DNA from: UBA1724 sp963621575
GTDB lineage: Bacteria > Verrucomicrobiota > Lentisphaeria > Oligosphaerales > Oligosphaeraceae
Assembly: GCA_963621575.1 (NCBI GenBank)
Contig: CAVFEH010000001.1
Span: forward strand, 261,083-325,082
Length of the DNA: 64,000 nucleotides
Reading direction: 5' to 3'
Both the position numbers and the translations under genes were made by a program. Below, one piece after another: positions 25,014 to 34,592 of the stretch (positions are counted from its first letter, which is position 1; every line of letters begins with the position of its first letter). The notes below the pieces were generated by a model. The model did not search any database, was not told the origin of the DNA, and was given only the letters and a program-made list of their open reading frames with translations.

Positions 25014-26998
25014 AAGTTCAGCAGTGTCTTCGCCTTCTTTGCCAGGACCCCTACATCGCCCGCGCCGATGAGCACACTGACTTCGTCCTCATAAGAGGGA
25101 TGGTCCCACTCCTTCTGGAGTTCGTGCAGGAAATCCTCCGGGGCGCCGGTGTATAGAGTCGCAGAAGGAACGCTGGTTCCGTCATCCCCCCGCAGCTCCA
25201 GGATCCTTTGGACGATTCTGTCAGCGGAGGCCTCCGGCGCATTCTGTTCCCAGGCCAGGAAAGGCGCCAGGACCACTGTCTTGGCACATTCGCGCTCCAG
25301 GATCTCCGCAAAAGAATCGCCGTATTTCAGAATGCGTTCGAGACGATGGGGCTGGAAGACCGCCAGGAATCGACTGCCGGGATGCGCCTCCTTCAGTGCC
25401 TGGAAGCAGGCGGCCAATTCCGTGGGATGGTGCGCGTAATCCTCGTATAGGAAGAGCGCATCCTCCCTCTTCGCCAGCAGACACAGTCGTCGATCCACGC
25501 CGGGGAAGGTCGCCAGGGCATCGCAGATTTCCTTCTCTGTGAGTGAAAAAGGCGGTGCCTGAAGGAGTGTCCGGACCATATAGGCGTTTTCCCGGTTGTG
25601 CCGTCCCGGCTGCGGGAGTTCCAGGGGGTGTTTTCCGGGGGCGTCTACGGAGACCAGGCGCACACCCTCCAGTCCTGAAAGAAGCCTGGCGAGCCGTGGC
25701 GTATTCCAGGAGATCGTCTGCTGGGAGTGGCTCGCCAGCGTCCGGAAGCATGTCTCCAACGCAGATTCGCCGCCCACGGACCAGCTATGGTCGCCGTCCA
25801 CATTGAGGATGATCGTCTGCTGGGGGAGCATCATCTCCTGGGAGCGGTCCGACTCATCCACCTCGGCGACGAAGTAATTTCCGTTTCCCCAACGGGCATT
25901 CCGCTCCCAGCCCACGGGCGTGCCGCCTATGAGGAATCCGGGATTCATGCCCGCCTCCCAAAGCACGTATGCAATCATGGCGCTGGTGGAGGTCTTTCCG
26001 TGGGAGCCGGAGACCGCGATCACATGCCGGAAGCGGGGGGCCAGGCGCGCCAGGAACTCGCCGCGCCGGCACTGCGGGATGCCGCGTGTGCGGGCGCAAC
26101 GGCGTTCGGGGTGGTCCTCGGGAATGGCGGCGGAATAGACCAACAGGTCGGTCTCCGGCGGAAGGGCATCTCCCGCGCCATCCCGTCCAATGATGATTTG
26201 GGCACCGCGTTCCCGCAAGGCGGTTGTGTAGGTGGATTCCACGGCGTCACTGCCGGAGACGGCAGCACCCGCGTCCAGAAGGAGATGCGCCAATCCCGAG
26301 ACTCCCACGCCGCCAATTCCGCAGAAGTGGACGTGGTTCCAGGGGAGCCATTGAGGCGGCAGGCAGTAGTCCTTCCGGGAGAGTTCCCGCCAGGGAAGAT
26401 AGACAAGAGTTTCGCCCTTCTCGGGGCACTGGAGTCGCACAGGACTTTTCGTCACCTCATTTAGAGTGCCCTCCCAAAGCCGGGAGAGGGTCGCCTCCGA
26501 CAAGGGCCAGCGGACGCCCTCCAGGGAGAGCCGCCCTGCGGGATCCAGGGAAAAGAGAGAGAGCTGGTCCCCTGCCTCCGCTGCGATCTCGGAAGTGCCG
26601 CGGCAAGGCAGAAACCGCCCGTAGTCCGTCCAGAGCTCGGCGTCCGGCTGTTCGGCCAGGATGGCCAGATTTCCCAGGAGGTGGTCCTCCCTGCGGCCGC
26701 CTGCGCCCAGGATCAGAATGCGTTCTCCGGGATAGGTCTTCCGGCAGAAGCGCAGTGCCTTGGAGAGGTCGTTTGTGAGCTGTTCGGCCTCTGGATGAAG
26801 CAGCCCGGAATAGCGCCGTTTCAGGGCGGGATGGAGGCTGTCCAAATCCCCCACGATGGCATCCGGCCGCCGAAGCCCCCAGGCCTCCAGCTCCTCCATG
26901 GCGCCATCGCAGCAGACTAGATGTTCCGCTTGCCGGAGAGCCTCCAGGGAACGCGCCCGACGGGGAAAGTCCCCGTGGCAAAGAATCACGGTATACAT
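25010..26998 (-). CDS. Fusion protein: thiamine pyrophosphokinase + UDP-N-acetylmuramate-L-alanine ligase (MurC)
   Basis: 662 residues in one uninterrupted frame. Residues 1 to about 212 are a thiamine pyrophosphokinase: VCCDGAMEEL, the metal site IVGDLDSLHP (48-57), TNDLSKAL (75-82) and GAGGRREDHLLGN (98-110). Residues about 219-662 are a complete MurC: HVHFCGIGGVGVSGLAHLL (Rossmann start), DLLVYSAAI, the ATP loop VSGSHGKTSTSAM (329-341), NVDGDHSW, GRHNRENAYM and YEDYAHHPTEL. So one chain carries thiamine cofactor activation and the first amino acid addition to peptidoglycan precursors. ATG 26998 is chosen since it starts the TPK fold; upstream codons to 27163 are not family-like. It follows thyX by 59 bp. 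Confidence 0.92.
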   Translation of the reverse strand: MYTVILCHGDFPRRARSLEALRQAEHLVCCDGAMEELEAWGLRRPDAIVGDLDSLHPALKRRYSGLLHPEAEQLTNDLSKALRFCRKTYPGERILILGAGGRREDHLLGNLAILAEQPDAELWTDYGRFLPCRGTSEIAAEAGDQLSLFSLDPAGRLSLEGVRWPLSEATLSRLWEGTLNEVTKSPVRLQCPEKGETLVYLPWRELSRKDYCLPPQWLPWNHVHFCGIGGVGVSGLAHLLLDAGAAVSGSDAVESTYTTALRERGAQIIIGRDGAGDALPPETDLLVYSAAIPEDHPERRCARTRGIPQCRRGEFLARLAPRFRHVIAVSGSHGKTSTSAMIAYVLWEAGMNPGFLIGGTPVGWERNARWGNGNYFVAEVDESDRSQEMMLPQQTIILNVDGDHSWSVGGESALETCFRTLASHSQQTISWNTPRLARLLSGLEGVRLVSVDAPGKHPLELPQPGRHNRENAYMVRTLLQAPPFSLTEKEICDALATFPGVDRRLCLLAKREDALFLYEDYAHHPTELAACFQALKEAHPGSRFLAVFQPHRLERILKYGDSFAEILERECAKTVVLAPFLAWEQNAPEASADRIVQRILELRGDDGTSVPSATLYTGAPEDFLHELQKEWDHPSYEDEVSVLIGAGDVGVLAKKAKTLLNL

Positions 26999-27057
26999 GG
27001 CCAGGGCCTCCGCGCCGGCGCCCGCCCCCCACCGATGAAAAGGCGCCGTCGTCTGAT

Positions 27058-27771
27058 TCAGCAGGCAGGCGTTTCCTTGTTCCAGCCCATGACCTCGGCA
27101 ACATGGGGCAGTTCGGGGCGCAGGAGGGTCTTGATGGCCTCGGCATACTGGCGGATCTCCCACTGTGCGTGTGCGCTGGAGCGCAGATCCACAAAACGGA
27201 GGAGATTGGAGAGGTCCACGGTGGCCCAGAAAGTCGTCATGAGGTTCTGTGTGAGGACGCCGCGTGCCTGCTCGCGGCAGACGCCGCCGGCCAGCAGCGT
27301 CTCGTAGGCGCGGAGGCTGTCCTGGTTTGCCTTGTCAATGGCCGCCCGCATGGCCTGCTGGTCCATGTCCTCGGGAGCCGGCGCGGAAGCCTGCCGGTCG
27401 GAGGCGGCCTGTGCGTGGATTTCGGGGGGTACGTAAAACTCCAGGTCCACCTCGGTGTAACGGCGGGAGATCTCGTTGTAGCTCCAGGTGCGATGGCGGT
27501 GCCACTGAGAGCGCACGAAGAGCGGGCAATGGACCAGGAAGGTGAAGACCACGTGCTCCAGGGGGGTGTTATGCTGGTTGGCGATGAGGTACTTCAGCAA
27601 CTTCACGTCGCGGTCGTCCATCTCCGTGCGCATCTTGCCGAAGGAGACACGGGCCGCATTCACAATGCTGCTCTCCGTGCCCATCTGGTCCACCAGGCCG
27701 ATCCATCCCTGCCCGCCAAGCACCATCACGTGCCGCGGCGGAGGGCAATTCACACTCTGCAACTCTGCCAT
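27058..27771 (-). CDS. thyX: FAD-dependent thymidylate synthase ThyX
   Basis: 237 residues. Methylates dUMP to dTMP using methylene-THF, FAD and NADPH. The ThyX signature RHRTWSYNEISRRY is at residues 92-105 with Ser97. NTPLEHVVFTFLV, VCREQARGVLTQN and LRFVDLRSSAHAQWEIRQYA match the family. ATG 27771 is preferred because GGAG lies 11 bases upstream; a start at 27810 would add a non-conserved extension. A dinucleotide-rich insertion at about 116-137 (ASDRQASAPAPED) is unusual but within a known variable loop. ThyX rather than ThyA is common in anaerobes. Confidence 0.96.
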   Translation of the reverse strand: MAELQSVNCPPPRHVMVLGGQGWIGLVDQMGTESSIVNAARVSFGKMRTEMDDRDVKLLKYLIANQHNTPLEHVVFTFLVHCPLFVRSQWHRHRTWSYNEISRRYTEVDLEFYVPPEIHAQAASDRQASAPAPEDMDQQAMRAAIDKANQDSLRAYETLLAGGVCREQARGVLTQNLMTTFWATVDLSNLLRFVDLRSSAHAQWEIRQYAEAIKTLLRPELPHVAEVMGWNKETPAC

Positions 27772-27829
27772 GCGCTGAATTCTCCTATGTCCCTGCTTGT
27801 TGTGAAACAATGACGGAAAGGGCCTCCGG

Positions 27830-28075
27830 CTACTTGCCGGCCAGGGGGGCCTCCAGATAGTCGACGCAGCCCTTCAGGGTGGACAACTTGCCGTAGTCCG
27901 CCTCGGGGACAACCACCTTGTAGCGCTTGCGAAGTTCCATGACCACGTCCAGGAAATCCATGGACTCCAGAGTGCCCCGCAGGGAGTCCTCGGGCCCGTA
28001 GGACTTCCAGTCCACATCGGGATTGATTTCATCTAGGATTTCCAGCATTGCGTCATGGATTTCAGGTCTCGTCAT
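27830..28075 (-). CDS. Acyl carrier protein
   Basis: 81 residues. A four-helix carrier with the phosphopantetheine serine in RGTLESMDFLDVVMELRKRY (motif E-S-M-D in place of the usual D-S-L). The acidic helix 1 (IHDAMLEILDEINPD) and RKRYKVVVPEAD are typical. The E-S-M variant suggests a dedicated carrier rather than the main AcpP. ATG 28075 is preferred over an upstream frame. It sits 69 bp downstream of a ketosynthase on the same strand, forming a KS-ACP pair. The main fatty acid synthesis ACP is presumably elsewhere. Confidence 0.87.
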   Translation of the reverse strand: MTRPEIHDAMLEILDEINPDVDWKSYGPEDSLRGTLESMDFLDVVMELRKRYKVVVPEADYGKLSTLKGCVDYLEAPLAGK

Positions 28076-28144
28076 GGAGGGGTGTTCCTTTTTGTGTAGG
28101 TGCGGTTGAGAATGGCCTTTTGAGGCCACGGAGAGAGGCGTGGG

Positions 28145-29404
28145 CTATTGTTCCAAAGGGTATTTCCCTACGATGGTAACGCAGTTGATGCCCATCATTC
28201 CAAAGGAGTTGTTGAGGATCACATCCACCTTCTCCACAGTCTTCGGTTCGTTGAGGACCAGATTCGGGAGAGCGCAGGCGGGATCCAGGTTCTCCACATG
28301 GATGGTGGGATGGACCACGTGGTCCTGGAAGGCGGGGAGATTGCCTGCCAGTTCCAGGGCGGCGGCCGCACCCATGCAGTGTCCGATGAAGCTCTTGGTG
28401 TTGTTGAAGTAGGTTTCGGGGCAGTCCTCCCCGAAGACATTCCGCAGGGCCTCGCATTCCTTGGCATCGCCGGCGGGGGTGCCTGTGGCGTGAGTGTTCA
28501 CGATGTTCACATCCCGGGGAACGAGTCCCGCTTTCCGCAGGGCGTGGCGGATGCACTCCGCCTGGCGCTCGGCGTTGGGAAGCACTGCGTCGGTGGCGTC
28601 GGAATTGCAGCACCATCCCAGCAACTCGCCGTAGATCTTCGCGCCACGCGCCAATGCGTGGTCCAGGCGCTCCAGCAGGAAGACCGCGCCGCCCTCGGAG
28701 ATGACGATGCCGTTCCGATCCCGGTCAAAGGGCCGGGATGCCATGGTGGAATCCACGTGGCTTGCCAGGGCATTCTGATTGTGGAAAGCGGCGAAGATGC
28801 CGAAGGTGCGGGGGGATTCGGAGACTCCCCCGGCCAGCGCGTAGTCCACTTCGTCCAGCAACAGCTGTTGCGCTCCGGCCACCAGCCCCATGTTTCCCGC
28901 TGCGCAAGCAGCGCCTACGGTGCAGTGCGGCCCGTGGATATCGAAGCGAAGAGTCACGGCGCCCGCGGGGGAGTTGGCCACGGTGCGGGGATTGTGGTGG
29001 TGGCTCCAGTAGGCGGTGTCATAGCCATACTGGCTGATCTCGTAGATCTCGTTCTCCGTCTCCACATTGCCGTGCTCCGTGATGCCAAGGTAGACACCCA
29101 CACGGCCAGTGTCCACGCCAGAGAGCTCCAGCCCCCCATCCGCCAGGCACTCGCCTGCACAGTAAATCGCAATGGAGCCAGCACGGGTGCCCGTGCGCAA
29201 ATCCCGCTTCTTCTGATACTTCAGGACGTCGAAGTCGCAAAGCCCCGCCGGAGCCTTCCCAAAATACCGCATATCCACCATCCCGATTCCAGAGCGCCCC
29301 GTCAACAACGCCTCACGGAACTCCGCAAGGGAATTGGCGTTGGGAGAAGTCAGGCCCACGCCAGTAATGACGATGCGCCGGGAGGCGGAGGAAGTGCGGC
29401 TCAT
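28145..29404 (-). CDS. Beta-ketoacyl-ACP synthase, FabF-like
   Basis: 419 residues of the condensing enzyme family. The active-site triad is present: Cys167 in TVGAACAAGN, His305 in NTHATGTPAGD and His342 in FNNTKSFIGH (with Lys337). The GVSE and GMMGINC motifs also occur. Catalyses decarboxylative condensation of malonyl-ACP with acyl chains. FabF usually reads TACA at the active site; AACA here and the private ACP next door suggest a specialised role (unusual fatty acid or short polyketide-type product), which is inference. Start ATG 29404 with no clear ribosome binding site. Confidence 0.9.
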   Translation of the reverse strand: MSRTSSASRRIVITGVGLTSPNANSLAEFREALLTGRSGIGMVDMRYFGKAPAGLCDFDVLKYQKKRDLRTGTRAGSIAIYCAGECLADGGLELSGVDTGRVGVYLGITEHGNVETENEIYEISQYGYDTAYWSHHHNPRTVANSPAGAVTLRFDIHGPHCTVGAACAAGNMGLVAGAQQLLLDEVDYALAGGVSESPRTFGIFAAFHNQNALASHVDSTMASRPFDRDRNGIVISEGGAVFLLERLDHALARGAKIYGELLGWCCNSDATDAVLPNAERQAECIRHALRKAGLVPRDVNIVNTHATGTPAGDAKECEALRNVFGEDCPETYFNNTKSFIGHCMGAAAALELAGNLPAFQDHVVHPTIHVENLDPACALPNLVLNEPKTVEKVDVILNNSFGMMGINCVTIVGKYPLEQ

Positions 29405-29641
29405 GAAAGGACAACCCTAGAGAAAGGAACGACAGAACACGGGGACGGACTGTGGATGAAAACGGGATAATATAAAGGGAAGAAAGGAGGGCGCCGTCCA
29501 GTCGGAAGGCGCCGGGCCGTAGGGGGGAAAAGGAGGCTTGCGCTTCCCGTCCCTGGAAGATCGTCGTCAGGCATTGCGCGTCTTTCTTTCCAAGGAAGAT
29601 TTCCGGCAGGCTCGCCACTGTTGCGCACCAAAGGGGGCGTT

Positions 29642-30217
29642 CTACCCCTCCACCCGGAACAGTCGGCACATATCATGGAAGCGTTCCAGGGTCTTGGGAC
29701 CAAACTTTTCGAGACCGTGGAGAATTCTGTCGAGGGACTTTTCCTCCATGTTTCCGGACTTGGAGAAGAACTTGTCGGCGAGGCAAACCAGTTTTTCCTC
29801 GGGGGTGAGGGGGAGGAAGTCCCTTGGGGGGAGCGGGAGGTTCTGCCGGAGGATCTCCTCACGGTCCAATCCGGCGCCGGTGTGCCGTTCGCAGATCCGC
29901 GCCAAGGGTTCCATGATGGTCAGGCAGCCATTCTCCCGTCCGTATTTCCGGAGCATCTGCGCACCCAGGAGGCCGTGCCGGAGATAGTGCTCCGTTCCCT
30001 GGCAGAGAATCGAAGGCGCATGGCACTGCCCCACACCGATGTCGTGGAGAAGAGCGCCGGCTTCCACAAGGGAGGCATCCAGGGGAAGACGACTACGCTC
30101 CAATAGCTCCAGGGATTTTTGGCACACCTGTTCGCTGTGGTGTTTGAGCAGTCGTCGCAGAGGGGTGTCTTCGGGATAGAAGACGAGGAAGAGTTTCTTG
30201 GGATCCCGTTGATCCAT
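29642..30217 (-). CDS. HD-domain hydrolase
   Basis: 191 residues. HD superfamily metal-dependent phosphohydrolase: KHHSEQV, the central LLHDIGVG (HD dyad), RHGLLGAQML and ERHTGAG supply the metal histidines and aspartate, and a C-terminal aspartate lies in CLADKFF. Small stand-alone HD proteins of this type are widespread with unknown substrates, often nucleotides. The start is uncertain: ATG 30217 (MDQRDPKKLF) matches the short N-terminus of relatives; ATG 30241 is the alternative. It is 104 bp downstream of the sigma factor gene and 237 bp upstream of the ketosynthase; no operon evidence. Confidence 0.8.
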   Translation of the reverse strand: MDQRDPKKLFLVFYPEDTPLRRLLKHHSEQVCQKSLELLERSRLPLDASLVEAGALLHDIGVGQCHAPSILCQGTEHYLRHGLLGAQMLRKYGRENGCLTIMEPLARICERHTGAGLDREEILRQNLPLPPRDFLPLTPEEKLVCLADKFFSKSGNMEEKSLDRILHGLEKFGPKTLERFHDMCRLFRVEG

Positions 30218-30321
30218 GTCGTGAACATTGCTGACAAACATGCGCGCGGTTCCAATGCCGTCTTTGGCCCCTCCCCTCCCCCCCCCGGGATGCACGGGCT
30301 CGAAAGGCTCTTTAATGATAT

Positions 30322-31650
30322 CTAGTGTTCTCCCCCCGTCTTGCGAATGACAATCCGCAACCGCCGGAGGGCGACCGACTCAATCTGCCGGATGCGCTCG
30401 CTCGTGAGGCCATAATGCGCGGCGATCGTATTCAATGACTGCACGGGCTTGCCATTGAGACCGAAGTGCCGTTCCAGGATATCGCGTTCATTGGGGCGCA
30501 ACTCCTTCAAGGCGACGGCGATGGACTCCTGGAGCCCCTCCCTGGCGCGGCGTTCTTCGCTAGGATCCGAAGGTGCGCGCAAGAGCTCACTCCAATCCCG
30601 GTCTTCGGTGGAGATGGCCTGAAGAGAGAGTGGCTGCTGCACCATTCGGCGCAGGGCGCGCAGTCGTGGAACGGTGATGGCGGTGAGTTCCGCGAGCTTC
30701 TCGTCGGTGGGTGCCATTCCGGCCTCCTGGATGTAGTCTTGTTCAGCCTGCCGGATCTGCGCCAATTGATGAAGAATGTTCACGGGAATCCGAATGGGGC
30801 GCCCCTTGGCGTTAAGCGCCATGGAGATCGCGTGCCGGATGCGGTAGCAGGCGAAGGTGGAGAGCCTGTGGCCGCGTTCCCAGTCGAAGGTCTCGATGGC
30901 GCGCATGAGGCCAATATTCCCCTCCTGGATGATATCGGGGAAGGAGAGGAGCCGGCTGGGGAAGTGCTTTGCCACGGAGATGACCAACCGGAGATTTCCC
31001 TCGACAAGGGCGTTCATGGCCTCCTGCTCCCGCCGCGCGGCATCCGCCATCTGTTTGCAGGCTTCCTGCTTTTTTTCGTCAGAGAGCCCGGGCTCCAACC
31101 AGTCGCCTCGCACAAAAAAGCGCACGCAGTCCGTCAGGAAGCGCATCTTGAAGTGGATCTTCCCCTTGTCGCGCAGATAAGGCGCGATAATCTCCGCCAT
31201 GCGGCGGGTTGCGTCGCCGTCCTTTTCGTGGGAGCCATCGAGGACGGTCTGCTTGGGATCGTCAAGGATGGCGTTGAGGGTTTCGTTGTCAAGAGAGCGA
31301 AGAGACTCCTCGTCTCCCAGATCCTCCTCCTCGTCCACCGTGCCCTCGGGGTTCTGCGTGAAACAGAGCAGCGTGGTGAGATTTTTCCGTTGGGGATCGT
31401 CCCGCAGCATCCGGAGTTGTTCTATGATGACCTGCGGATGCTGCTGCAGGAGGTCCCGGATCTCCTGCCGGGAGGTTCTATACTGTCTGGCCCAATGGGC
31501 CTCCTCCTCCGCAGACAGCAAGGGATGGTTCCCGACATCCTTCAGGTAGGATGCCATGAGGCTTTGGGACCCGCCCGTGCGCAGGAGCTCCAAGTCCCGC
31601 CAATCCGTGGCGTCCTTTAGGTTGAAATTGATGTCTCTGGAGCCTGCCAT
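30322..31650 (-). CDS. RNA polymerase sigma-70 family factor, divergent
   Basis: 442 residues. Region 1.2 (SLMASYLKDVG, 30-40), an inserted non-conserved region (about 75-200), regions 2.1-2.4 (206-286), region 3 and region 4.2 (LTSERIRQIESVALRRLR, 415-432) are all visible. The -35 reader is ordinary, but the -10 and melting segment reads STFACYRIRHAIS (264-276), where E. coli RpoD has STYATWWIRQAIT. Trp433 and Trp434 are replaced by Tyr269 and Arg270, Gln437 by His273, and Thr440 by Ser276. So it may recognise a modified -10 element or be a group 2 factor. ATG 31650 has no Shine-Dalgarno sequence; two short hairpins lie in the leader. Confidence 0.9.
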   Translation of the reverse strand: MAGSRDINFNLKDATDWRDLELLRTGGSQSLMASYLKDVGNHPLLSAEEEAHWARQYRTSRQEIRDLLQQHPQVIIEQLRMLRDDPQRKNLTTLLCFTQNPEGTVDEEEDLGDEESLRSLDNETLNAILDDPKQTVLDGSHEKDGDATRRMAEIIAPYLRDKGKIHFKMRFLTDCVRFFVRGDWLEPGLSDEKKQEACKQMADAARREQEAMNALVEGNLRLVISVAKHFPSRLLSFPDIIQEGNIGLMRAIETFDWERGHRLSTFACYRIRHAISMALNAKGRPIRIPVNILHQLAQIRQAEQDYIQEAGMAPTDEKLAELTAITVPRLRALRRMVQQPLSLQAISTEDRDWSELLRAPSDPSEERRAREGLQESIAVALKELRPNERDILERHFGLNGKPVQSLNTIAAHYGLTSERIRQIESVALRRLRIVIRKTGGEH

Positions 31651-31683
31651 GAAATATGGCTACCGTTCCGAAAAGTGGTTCTT

Positions 31684-31783
31684 CCGCCTGACTGCAGGCG
31701 GAGCAAGAAAAAGAGAAAGCACTGGATTCCTAAATCCCCCCCCCACGGTGCTTGGCGCAGTGGTCTCCAATGCCCTGGAGACC
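31684..31783 (-). promoter_or_regulatory. Two hairpins in the sigma factor leader
   Basis: Stem 31684-31690 / 31695-31701 (7 bp, CCGCCTG/CAGGCGG) and stem 31762-31769 / 31776-31783 (8 bp, GGTCTCCA/TGGAGACC) lie 34 and about 110 bases upstream of the sigma factor start, in the 210-bp gap. They could act as regulatory leader structures; no promoter was assigned with confidence. Confidence 0.35.
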
Positions 31784-31860
31784 GCCGCCTCGCGTTGTCA
31801 TGGGGGAAAGATAATGCGCCCCGGTCGTTTTTCTCCGTATAACGAAGGGAGGGAAAGGGG

Positions 31861-32613
31861 TTACCGGATCACCTGCTTCAAGTGTTCCACCAGATCCTCG
31901 TCGTATCCCCGGATGGTGTCGATCTTCTTGCCTTCGGGGGTAAGGAGGACGATGGCGGGGACGCCGTCACCGGGCTGGAGGATCTGCCTGAGCATGGTGC
32001 GGGTCTGGCGCACCCGCTTGGGGAGAGTCTGCCGGGAGGGCTCGTCCATGTAAACGAGCACCAGCTTCTGCTCGGCAAAGCGCTTGAATTCCTTGGTGCT
32101 CAGGACATTCTTCTTCAAGACCTTGCACCAGTGGCACCAGTCGGAACCGGTAAAGAGCACCAGAATGCTGCGCCCCGTGCGGCGGGCCTCCGCACGGGCC
32201 TCATTCCAATCGTCAAACCAGCCGTCGGGAGTGGTTGCGCCCTGGGCCTTCGGAATCCGCAGCTCCAGAGGCTTCGCAGGAGCCGACAACTCATGCCCCA
32301 TGGGACCATGGTCCCGATGGTCAGGCTCCCCGTGCCCACGGGGAGGCCCGGCAGGCTTCCCGGGCCTAAAGTCGCCCTGCCTTCCATCAGGTCTGCCAGG
32401 CTGCGGCTCCTTCTTCTGGTCCGGACGGACGGGGGGTTGCATGGCGGGCTGCGGATCCTGTAGACCGGGTTGTTGCATGGTGGGGCGGTTTTCGCAAGGG
32501 GGGGGCATCTCCTTGCGGGGTCCCTCCTGAGGGGGCGGCTGTTGCGCGGAGAGTGTGGCGGCCGTCAGGATAAGGCAGACGGCGAGGGATGCAAAAGTGA
32601 AGGACTTTTTCAT
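31861..32613 (-). CDS. Exported thioredoxin-fold protein with Pro-rich linker
   Basis: 250 residues. A signal peptide (KKSFTFASLAVCLILTAATLSAQQ) is followed by about 90 residues of Pro/Gln/Gly/His-rich low-complexity sequence and then a thioredoxin-like domain with the redox pair WCHWCK. VPAIVLLTPEGKKIDTIRGY supplies the cis-Pro region. Probably a periplasmic thiol reductase or DsbD-gamma-like protein; the disordered linker may span or tether it. It begins 14 bp after the nuclease stop on the same strand, so the two exported proteins are likely co-expressed. Confidence 0.83.
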   Translation of the reverse strand: MKKSFTFASLAVCLILTAATLSAQQPPPQEGPRKEMPPPCENRPTMQQPGLQDPQPAMQPPVRPDQKKEPQPGRPDGRQGDFRPGKPAGPPRGHGEPDHRDHGPMGHELSAPAKPLELRIPKAQGATTPDGWFDDWNEARAEARRTGRSILVLFTGSDWCHWCKVLKKNVLSTKEFKRFAEQKLVLVYMDEPSRQTLPKRVRQTRTMLRQILQPGDGVPAIVLLTPEGKKIDTIRGYDEDLVEHLKQVIR

Positions 32614-32627
32614 GGTGCGTCGTTTGG

Positions 32628-33293
32628 TTATCGCCGGGTGCGGGGTGGGTTCTTCTTCTTTCCGCCCTTCGGGGGACGGGATTTATGAAACTCTCCAGGA
32701 TTGTCTTTCTGCGGTTGGATGGCGGGGGAGGAGTTTTTCGCGCGACGTGGATGTGCCCGGCGGTACTCCCAGGGCGGGCAGGGAGCCTCTCCGGGAGCTC
32801 CCCAGAAGCCCCGGCGCTGCTGTCGCGCGGAGTCCTGGGCTTGGCCGTAGAGGGGATCGTCGCAGTATTGCCGATACCACCAGACCATGCCGGACTGAAG
32901 GAGTTCCAGCCCCAGGTCCCGGCCGTCCACGAGGATCCGTCCCACCATCCGCCCGTATTGATCGATGTCCTTCTGGTGGACCTGCACATTTCGCTTCAGG
33001 GCGGCAGCGGCCGCATAGCGCCGTGCCTCTCCGCCGAAGGGCTGGGAGAGCTCCGGGGCGTCCACGCCATAAAGCCGCACGCGGACCAGCGAGCCGTCCC
33101 TCAGGCGGACATCCATAGTGTCGCCATCGGAGACGCGGACCACCGTGCCATGGAGGACTCGTTCGCCCTCCTTGGCGTGGACGGCGAAGGGCGCAATGGA
33201 CATCCAGAGCATGATGCACAGCGCCAGCGCCGACGCGCGCTTCGCGTATGCGCGCAAAAGGATGGCGTGGCGTGTGGTTGCGTGCAACTCCAT
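32628..33293 (-). CDS. Exported thermonuclease-family (SNase-like) nuclease
   Basis: 221 residues. Signal-like hydrophobic segment (ALALCIMLWMSIAPFAVHA) then an SNase-like OB-fold: VSDGDTMDV, VRVRLYGVDAPELSQPF (catalytic Arg and Glu), YGRMVGRILVDGRDLGLELLQSGMVWWY. The C-terminal 50 residues are Pro/Lys/Arg-rich (KGGKKKNPPRTRR) and may bind nucleic acid or cell surface. Secreted DNA/RNA degradation is the expected role. ATG 33293 is the start; a GC-rich palindrome-rich stretch precedes it. The thioredoxin gene follows by 14 bp. Confidence 0.87.
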   Translation of the reverse strand: MELHATTRHAILLRAYAKRASALALCIMLWMSIAPFAVHAKEGERVLHGTVVRVSDGDTMDVRLRDGSLVRVRLYGVDAPELSQPFGGEARRYAAAAALKRNVQVHQKDIDQYGRMVGRILVDGRDLGLELLQSGMVWWYRQYCDDPLYGQAQDSARQQRRGFWGAPGEAPCPPWEYRRAHPRRAKNSSPAIQPQKDNPGEFHKSRPPKGGKKKNPPRTRR

Positions 33294-33316
33294 TGCGACA
33301 GGGCGGATACAGATTG

Positions 33317-33345
33317 CGCGGGGCGCCCACGGAAGGCGCCCCGCG
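33317..33345 (-). terminator. 11-bp GC hairpin after mreB, no U-tract
   Basis: Perfect stem CGCGGGGCGCC / GGCGCCCCGCG with a 7-nt loop, about 50 bp past the mreB stop. No T-run on the minus strand. Confidence 0.4.
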
Positions 33346-33395
33346 TGTCGAGGGATCGGATAGTTGTTCTGGGACTTTCCCGGTATTTTCCAGCC

Positions 33396-34454
<1,059 letters not shown>

Positions 34455-34470
34455 GGTTTTGCCTCAAAAC

Positions 34471-34503
34471 AAAAAACCGCCCTGCAGCTTTGCGCTGGGG
34501 CGG
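34471..34503 (-). terminator. Intrinsic terminator of tRNA-Gln
   Basis: On the minus strand CCGCCCCAGC, GCAAA loop, GCTGCAGGGCGG, then TTTTTT. About 90 bp past the tRNA and just before mreB. Confidence 0.85.
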
Positions 34504-34592
34504 CGATTCACGCTCGGGAACGGTTGCGGCGGTTTCTCATCAGCGGCCGGCCCGCACGGGCAGATAACTTACAGATATAGCAGAAAAGGGAG

